Of a DNA stretch of 9,512 nt, positions 1 to 4,260 are shown piece after piece. Both the position numbers and the translations under genes were made by a program. Source of the stretch: JBDSYA01 sp039925865. GTDB lineage: Bacteria > Bacteroidota > Ignavibacteria > Tepidaquicellales > Tepidaquicellaceae. Within the stretch, counting starts at the first letter, position 1. Each line of letters opens with the position of its first letter. The notes under the pieces were generated by a model. It was not told the origin of the DNA. It did not search any database and was given only the letters and a program-made list of their open reading frames with translations. Location of the stretch: the NCBI GenBank assembly GCA_039925865.1, contig JBDSYA010000282.1, positions 1 through 9,512 of the forward strand, in the 5' to 3' direction.

Positions 1-349
1 TTACAACTTTTTTCAATTCATCTTTACTCATGATACTGTCGCAGCCTGCTTCGTAAACTTTATCTTTGTTCACTTCATTAAAATATACTGAAATTATTTT
101 CTTTGATACGGATCCGGGATAACTTCTGATCTTGCCGATAGTCGATATAGGATCAAGGGTTTTTTCATCAAGATCTACTATTATCAGATCAAGATTTTCC
201 GCAGAGGTAATTTCAATGATCAGTTTTTCATCAACAGTGTCATCAAAACTAACCTGACAATTTAGCTTGGTCAGGGTTAGTGCGGAAATTTTTATTATTT
301 CGATAAGATCTTTTTCAGTAGAAATCAGTAATACTTTTTTTGTTTTCAT
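1..349 (-). CDS. Receiver-like (CheY-fold) protein, 3' end outside window
   Basis: The reading frame starts at ATG 349-347 on the minus strand and stays open for 116 codons to the window edge, so the C-terminus is missing. The pattern is that of a response-regulator receiver domain: a hydrophobic first strand (KKVLLIS, residues 4-10), a third strand DLIIVDLD with a candidate phosphoacceptor Asp59, a fifth-strand region KIISVYF (84-90), and an AGCDSIMSKDEL segment whose Lys109 matches the conserved lysine. The first-strand acidic pair is replaced by Ser10-Thr11, only Glu12 being acidic there, and the usual Thr/Ser of strand 4 appears to be Tyr89. This therefore looks like a degenerate or pseudo-receiver. 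Known receivers bind Mg2+ through the acidic pair, so phosphorylation may be lost; that is inference. A receiver is about 120 residues, so this could be a stand-alone domain or the N-terminus of a longer regulator. There is no clear Shine-Dalgarno site upstream, only an AT-rich leader. Confidence 0.72.
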   Translation of the reverse strand, partial: MKTKKVLLISTEKDLIEIIKISALTLTKLNCQVSFDDTVDEKLIIEITSAENLDLIIVDLDEKTLDPISTIGKIRSYPGSVSKKIISVYFNEVNKDKVYEAGCDSIMSKDELKKVV

Positions 350-405
350 TAAAATTCAAAATAATTTGAAGTGCAAAGGAAATCCACATCCGTTCAAAAC
401 CTTTT

Positions 406-644
406 CATTGGAATCAAAAATTTTTTTAAATCATTAATGAGCACAAAGTAGGCAAAAAGTTCACAAAGATTCAATTACTAATTTGTATAAAACATTTTCA
501 TTATTAGTCTTAGTGTTCTTTGCACATTTTTGCGAACTTTGTGATAAAAAAAAGTTTAATGGGTTCTTTTTTGTTCAAAGAACTTTGCTTCATTTTTGAA
601 TAGTAGAACAAATAGATTTTAATATAGAAAATTAATTTGGACAG
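406..644 (+). repeat. Dispersed hairpin repeat, copy 1
   Basis: This 239-bp segment aligns from end to end with 3952-4157, in the same orientation. Counted by hand, 460-522 matches 3983-4045 at 60 of 63 positions. Segment 534-644 matches 4047-4157 at 97 of 111 positions without gaps. Nearly all the length difference lies in the hairpin arms: 431-459 replaces 8 bases of copy 2, and 523-533 replaces a single base. No ORF lies inside, so this is a non-coding element, MITE-like or REP-like in style. Its mobility and function are unknown. Confidence 0.85.
442..543 (+). other. Three-unit hairpin inside repeat copy 1
   Basis: The left arm carries three short units: CACAAAG (442-448), GCAAAAA (452-458) and CAAAG (464-468). 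The right arm carries their complements in reverse order: CTTTG (518-522), TTTTTGC (527-533) and CTTTGTG (537-543). Small internal loops separate the paired blocks. The loop, about 49 bases, is AT-rich and nearly identical to that of copy 2. The hairpin is weaker than in copy 2, but all three blocks can pair. Confidence 0.7.
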
Positions 645-812
645 TAGTGAATTATTTTCTTAAGCTCAATCCTTAATATCGGACCTGTTTATTCCTTAAC
701 GGTTATATTTACAAATTATAAATTAAGACATAAGATCCTTTCTTGATATTTATCTTTTAAAAAAATCAAAAAATTCGATTTGAAGTTTAAGTATTTGCTT
801 TGAATAAGTTTC

Positions 813-831
813 CTTAAAAAATTATTTTAAG
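813..831 (+). promoter_or_regulatory. AT hairpin abutting the GTG start
   Basis: CTTAAAA (813-819) and TTTTAAG (825-831) are perfect complements around a 5-base loop. The stem ends two bases before the GTG at 834, so it covers the place where a ribosome binding site would be. It could lower initiation, or it may be chance in AT-rich DNA. The stem has only two G-C pairs counting both arms, so it is weak. Confidence 0.3.
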
Positions 832-833
832 AA

Positions 834-1907
834 GTGAATCACAACAATAATTCTTCTAATTCAAATTCTGCTGTAAAAAACCTTACAGTCTTATGGGCTT
901 TCTCTGAAGGTTTTCTCGGGGGGATTCTTAATGCTGTTAAAATTCCTTTCAAAGGCCTGCTGCTTGGAAATATTTCAGTAACGATAATAATTTTCATTGC
1001 TGCTTTTTCCAAACAGACATCCGATATTTTGAAGGCGGGCATAATCACTACCACTGTCAAAGCCGTTATAAGTCCATATTACTCTCTACCTGCATATGTT
1101 GCTGTATTTTTCCAGACTGTTACCGGGGCATTACTTTTTATCAGTAAAAAATTTATGATGTTGTCCGGTGTAATGCTTGGTGTAATCACCTCAGTATTAT
1201 CCTCCGTTCAGAGAATCGTTGTACTCACACTTTTATTTGGAAATGCATTTTGGGAAACTGTAGATAAATTTGCAGCTTACGTTTATAATGAATTTTCAGG
1301 AAATAAAGAACTGCCTTTAAATTTCAAATTCAGTCATTGGCTGATCGGAGCATATATTTTAATTCATGCCATAGTCGGATTCATTGTAGGACTTTATGCA
1401 ACGCGCCTTGCAAAAAAAATCATCAGTGAAAATGAAGACCGCCAAATATTTCTTGATGAATTCAGTAAGAAAATTTCGGATGAAGAAATTGAATCTACAC
1501 GAATGACTTCAAAAAACAGGAACAAATTTTTTAAAACTTCGCGGATAATTTTATATATATTTCTAATTACTTCTCTGATCCTTTCTTATGTGCTTAAGGA
1601 CAATTCCGGAAGCAATTATTTTAATTCTAAATCACTCTGGATAATGTTATTGCGGTCCGTGATCATAATGGTGCTTTGGTTCAAAGTTTTTGCTCCTTTA
1701 TTAGGTAAATTGCTGAGGTCAAAATTAATGAAAAGTAAGAATAAATATTCATCAGAAATTCATTATACATTAAACGCACTGCCTTTAGTAAAAAAGTTGT
1801 CTGTGTTTACATGGAATAAAGCTGACGGAAAGGGTATTACGAAGTTATCAAATTTTGTATCGTTAATGATACCGGCAATATTGAAAGTAAATTTCGAAAG
1901 TAAATAA
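834..1907 (+). CDS. Uncharacterised polytopic membrane protein
   Basis: This is a 357-residue integral membrane protein that I cannot assign to a named family. The start is GTG: an in-frame TAA at 828-830 lies just upstream, and the next in-frame ATG falls about 108 codons in, after clear membrane segments. The N-terminus is Asn/Ser-rich (residues 2-13). Hydrophobic segments lie at about 18-35 (small and Gly-rich, WAFSEGFLGGILNAV), 41-59, 66-104 (probably two), 108-140 (probably two), 169-190, 236-254 and 269-291. A charged, probably cytoplasmic loop spans 191-235, and the tail after 292 is basic. The N-terminal 190 residues, with Gly-rich helices and an embedded SPYYSLPAY segment, recall the fold of ECF-type transporter substrate-binding components or other small permeases, but this is only an impression. 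The gene stands alone between a divergent and a convergent neighbour, so context does not indicate a substrate. Confidence 0.8.
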   Translation: MNHNNNSSNSNSAVKNLTVLWAFSEGFLGGILNAVKIPFKGLLLGNISVTIIIFIAAFSKQTSDILKAGIITTTVKAVISPYYSLPAYVAVFFQTVTGALLFISKKFMMLSGVMLGVITSVLSSVQRIVVLTLLFGNAFWETVDKFAAYVYNEFSGNKELPLNFKFSHWLIGAYILIHAIVGFIVGLYATRLAKKIISENEDRQIFLDEFSKKISDEEIESTRMTSKNRNKFFKTSRIILYIFLITSLILSYVLKDNSGSNYFNSKSLWIMLLRSVIIMVLWFKVFAPLLGKLLRSKLMKSKNKYSSEIHYTLNALPLVKKLSVFTWNKADGKGITKLSNFVSLMIPAILKVNFESK

Positions 1908-1924
1908 AGTTTTCAGAAATTTTT

Positions 1925-1942
1925 TTTAAATAATTATTTAAA
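1925..1942. terminator. Possible bidirectional terminator (AT palindrome)
   Basis: The bases TTTAAATAATTATTTAAA form a perfect 18-bp palindrome in the 39-bp gap between two convergent genes. On the plus strand it is preceded by a run of T. Convergent genes this close need a shared stop for transcription, so a two-way terminator is plausible. The stem has no G or C and would be weak, so this may just be AT-rich spacer. Confidence 0.3.
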
Positions 1943-1946
1943 TAAA

Positions 1947-3647
1947 TTAACTACCCAGAAAATTAATAATGTCCGATTGAGTATGATGATCATTTATTTC
2001 CAGGACACTGTTCCTGTCACGGTTTTGAGCCAGCCAGTTTGATATAACTTTTATTTCATCAAGATCATACTGACTGAATTTATGCTTAACATATTTACTT
2101 AGTGAAAAAAACAGGTAATCGGTTGTTTCAGTAAGTTCATTTAGTATTTCGGTCTGATCAAATTCATTGTTGTTGTTCACATGATATGTGCTGATGAGTT
2201 TTCCGTTTTGTATAAAAAATAATTCTTTGCCTGATTCAGTTTTACACTTTATAATTATTTTCTTGTCATTGATTGCAGATGTAATTACTTTTTGATAACT
2301 CATAACTCTTGTTATATCCTGCAGTCGGTCGCGGACAAAAGCAGCCCTTTCATATTCCATATTAACAGAAAATTCATTCATTCGCATTTCATATAATTTC
2401 TGCACGGAATTCATTTCCATAGTTGTGATAAAATTATGAACTTTTGCAACTTCAGCCTGATAATCCTTTTTCGACTGGGTAAAATTACAGGGGGCAAAGC
2501 ATTTGCCCATTTCATAATACATGCATGCCGGATTACTTTTTTCAGGCCTGATCTTTTTATAGTCGCATTTTCTAAGCCTGAATTCATCATTGATCTCTTT
2601 GAGTAATTTATTCACAGTAAGACCGCTTTGAAATGGTCCGTAGTAATTGGCGCCGTCATTTTCTATCTCATACACTTTTTCTATTTTTGGAAAATCATTA
2701 TGAATATCCAGTTTAAGAAAAGGATGGAAACGAAATTTTTTAATCGCATAGTTGAATCTCGGTTTATGCATTTTTATGAGCTGCGATTCCAGTATAAGAG
2801 CGGAAAGTTCGGATTTTGTAACTTCATATTCTACAGCCCAGATGTTGTTTAAAAGTTTTCTAAGCTTGACCGGATGTTCGGAATTATATCTGAAGTAAGA
2901 TGATAAGCGGTCATTTAGATTTTTAGCTTTGCCGATATAAATGATCTCTTTATTTTTATTCTTCATAAAATAAACACCGGGAAGCTTTGGAAAATCTTTA
3001 AGCGACATATTAATTCTTTTCAGGACGGGTGACTTATTTTCATTATTATATATCTTGCAATTTTGAAATTTCAGGACTTCATCCGCATACTCAAATTCAT
3101 ATTCTTCGCTAAGCATTGAAAGAAAGTTTATCAGGATCTTTGAAGTTGCCAAAGCATCATCATAAGCGCGATGCTGCTTTATACTTCTTATCCCGAAGTG
3201 AGAGGCTATATTTACAAGCGACTTGCTCCTTAACTTTTTCAACAAACGTCTTGCAAGCTTGCATGTACAAAGGGTTTTTAAGTCGATTGTATGTCCTATT
3301 CTTTGGAAGGAGTGATATAAAAACTTGTAATCAAAACTAACGTTGTGGCCTGTAAAGATGAGAGTATTTTTATCCTGTTGCAGATATGAAATTATTTCTG
3401 AAGAAGCTTCACTGAATGAAGGCCTGTTCATTACATCTTCATCCGTAATGCCGGTCAGCTTAGTTATCTCTCTGGGTATATGCTGCTGAGGATTTATGAG
3501 AGTAGAAAACTTATCAGTTATTTCACCGTTATGAACTTTTATAAATGCGACTTCAGTTATACGGTTACTGATCGGCGACAAGCCGGTAGTTTCAACATCA
3601 CAAACTATAAATGTCGTATCAAGAATATTTATCCCGGAATTTTTCAT
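1947..3647 (-). CDS. DEDDh exonuclease fused to UvrC-like GIY-YIG nuclease
   Basis: This 566-residue DNA-repair enzyme joins two nuclease modules. Residues 11-178 are a DnaQ-type 3'-5' exonuclease with the DEDDh set visible: Asp17 and Glu19 in DVETTG, Asp106 in GHNVSFD, and His159 and Asp163 in HRAYDD. Residues 218-300 are a UvrC-type GIY-YIG domain: GVY (224-226), YIG (237-239), catalytic Arg247 in NLNDRL, and metal-binding Glu287 in LESQLIK. Four cysteines follow (361, 375, 383, 387), with the x7 and x3 spacings of UvrC; that segment of E. coli UvrC has been reported to hold an Fe-S cluster. Residues about 412-446 match the UVR motif that binds UvrB. The C-terminal RNase H-like nuclease and helix-hairpin-helix domains of full UvrC are absent. 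The protein therefore resembles Cho-like or DnaQ-UvrC fusion proteins known in actinobacteria and some Bacteroidota. It probably makes the 3' incision near lesions, with the exonuclease trimming ends; that coupling is inference. The start is ATG with AAGG lying very close to it. Confidence 0.93.
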   Translation of the reverse strand: MKNSGINILDTTFIVCDVETTGLSPISNRITEVAFIKVHNGEITDKFSTLINPQQHIPREITKLTGITDEDVMNRPSFSEASSEIISYLQQDKNTLIFTGHNVSFDYKFLYHSFQRIGHTIDLKTLCTCKLARRLLKKLRSKSLVNIASHFGIRSIKQHRAYDDALATSKILINFLSMLSEEYEFEYADEVLKFQNCKIYNNENKSPVLKRINMSLKDFPKLPGVYFMKNKNKEIIYIGKAKNLNDRLSSYFRYNSEHPVKLRKLLNNIWAVEYEVTKSELSALILESQLIKMHKPRFNYAIKKFRFHPFLKLDIHNDFPKIEKVYEIENDGANYYGPFQSGLTVNKLLKEINDEFRLRKCDYKKIRPEKSNPACMYYEMGKCFAPCNFTQSKKDYQAEVAKVHNFITTMEMNSVQKLYEMRMNEFSVNMEYERAAFVRDRLQDITRVMSYQKVITSAINDKKIIIKCKTESGKELFFIQNGKLISTYHVNNNNEFDQTEILNELTETTDYLFFSLSKYVKHKFSQYDLDEIKVISNWLAQNRDRNSVLEINDHHTQSDIINFLGS

Positions 3648-3806
3648 ACCTTAATCTCAATATAAAAATCTGACCCGACTCTTACTATTTATTTAAAAGC
3701 CACAAACAATTTATTGTAAAGTTATATTATACAAACTTTTCTCTTTTGAAATGAGATCCGGTGATTTCATACTGCGTTATGAAAATTTAATCAGATAGCT
3801 GATATA

Positions 3807-3848
3807 CTCCACTTTTCACTTTCCGTACGCGGAGAGTGTTAAGTGGGG
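3807..3848 (+). other. Strong 19-bp hairpin with TACG loop
   Basis: Arms 3807-3825 and 3830-3848 pair around the four-base loop TACG. As RNA, 17 of 19 positions pair (15 Watson-Crick, two G-U), and the only break is two adjacent U-U mismatches. This is the most stable structure I see in the window and one of its few GC-containing non-coding spots. No T run follows on either strand, so it does not look like an intrinsic terminator. It lies 160 bases upstream of the nuclease gene and over 400 bases upstream of the chaperone operon. It could be part of a small RNA, a leader structure or a REP-like element. I cannot choose among these. Confidence 0.6.
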
Positions 3849-3894
3849 TTTCAATGTTATTAAATTTTAAATTGGAGCGATACGAATATATTAG

Positions 3895-3912
3895 TCATCT
3901 GTTAACTGATGA
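3895..3912. promoter_or_regulatory. Operator-like imperfect palindrome
   Basis: The bases TCATCTGTTAACTGATGA form an 18-bp palindrome centred on GTTAAC. Sixteen positions are symmetric; the only break is one symmetric T/T pair. The size and symmetry suit a site for a dimeric DNA-binding protein, and the position in a divergent promoter region fits, but no regulator is identified. It may be chance. Confidence 0.25.
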
Positions 3913-3932
3913 AAATAATACTTTATTATATC

Positions 3933-3952
3933 GGCATTCTCACAAGGTTTGC
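3933..3952 (+). repeat. Direct repeat, left member
   Basis: This 20-bp segment matches 4173-4192 at 17 of 20 positions, sharing ACAAGGTTTGC exactly. The two members lie 240 bases apart and bracket repeat copy 2. This member overlaps the first base of the copy as I define it. They may be remnants of a target-site duplication or the start of a second, truncated element. Confidence 0.5.
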
Positions 3953-4157
3953 ATTGGAAACAAAAATTTTTAAACCACAAAGTTCACAAAGATTTAATTA
4001 CTTATTTGTATAAAACATTTTCATTATTAGTCTTTGTGTTCTTTGTGAACTTTGTGGTAAAAAAAAGTTTAAGGTTTTCTTTTTTGTTCAAAGGACTTTA
4101 TTTCATTTTTGAATAGTAAAACAAATAAATCATAAAGTAGAAAATCAATTTGGACAG
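3952..4157 (+). repeat. Dispersed hairpin repeat, copy 2
   Basis: This 206-bp segment is the second copy of the element at 406-644, in the same orientation and also in a divergent intergenic region. It ends about 100 bases before the chaperone operon. Compared with copy 1 it is shorter by 21 bases in the left arm, 10 in the right arm and two in a T run. It is probably nearer the ancestral form because its hairpin is perfect. It is non-coding. Confidence 0.85.
3974..4058 (+). other. Perfect 19-bp hairpin inside repeat copy 2
   Basis: The left arm ACCACAAAGTTCACAAAGA (3974-3992) is the exact reverse complement of 4040-4058, with a 47-base loop. The right side carries one extra unit, so TCTTTGTG occurs at 4031-4038 and again at 4040-4047. 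The inner part of the left arm can pair with either, allowing two registers. A short A run follows on the plus strand. On the minus strand the hairpin is followed by a T/A-rich stretch, so a terminator role in that direction cannot be ruled out. Confidence 0.75.
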
Positions 4158-4172
4158 CATTGTGATTATCTA

Positions 4173-4192
4173 GGTATTCATACAAGGTTTGC
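4173..4192 (+). repeat. Direct repeat, right member
   Basis: This is the partner of 3933-3952 (17 of 20 identical). It lies just after repeat copy 2 and 68 bases before the ATG of the lipoprotein gene. The sequence after it (cctttttATTGAAAC) loosely resembles the start of the repeat (ATTGGAAAC), which hints at a decayed second copy. Confidence 0.5.
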
Positions 4193-4260
4193 CTTTTTAT
4201 TGAAACGTGATTTGAGTATTATTACAGGTTATCTACCAAAAAAAAAATTTAAAAAGAAAA

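Larger units (their letters stand above)
350..833. other. Divergent intergenic region with repeat copy 1
   Basis: These 484 bases separate the minus-strand receiver-like gene from the plus-strand membrane-protein gene, so promoters for both should lie here. About half is occupied by a dispersed hairpin repeat (406-644). The rest, 645-833, is AT-rich and shows no convincing ORF. I looked for the Bacteroidota promoter form (TTTG, about 19 bases, then TAnnTTTG) and found no clean match. A small AT hairpin sits just before the downstream start codon. Confidence 0.7.
3648..4260. other. Divergent intergenic region with hairpin and repeat copy 2
   Basis: These 613 bases lie between the minus-strand nuclease gene and the plus-strand chaperone operon, so both promoters should be here. 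The region holds a strong hairpin (3807-3848), an imperfect palindrome (3895-3912), repeat copy 2 (3952-4157) and a pair of direct repeats around copy 2. I see no credible ORF. A TATAAT-like hexamer on the minus strand (3731-3726) has no good partner -35 element, so I do not call a promoter. The last 20 bases before 4261 are almost pure A, the leader style common in Bacteroidota, which often lack Shine-Dalgarno sites. Confidence 0.7.

Noticed and set aside
3116..3340. Plus-strand open frame opposite the nuclease gene
   Set aside because: It lies wholly inside the well-supported minus-strand exonuclease domain, and its protein shows no domain or signal.
1947..3647. Full-length UvrC or DNA polymerase III epsilon subunit alone
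   Set aside because: The protein has both modules, and it lacks the C-terminal nuclease and helix-hairpin-helix of UvrC.
3726..3731. TATAAT on the minus strand as a promoter of the nuclease gene
   Set aside because: There is no suitable -35 element at the right distance, and such hexamers are common in AT-rich DNA.
4005..4037. Bacteroidota-type promoter in the repeat loop (TTTG, 19 bases, TAGTCTTTG)
   Set aside because: The -7 element is one base too long, and copy 1 breaks it (TAGTCTTAG), so it is mentioned only as a hint.
406..4157. CRISPR-like or tandem repeat array
   Set aside because: There are only two copies, more than 3 kb apart, with long hairpins and no spacers.
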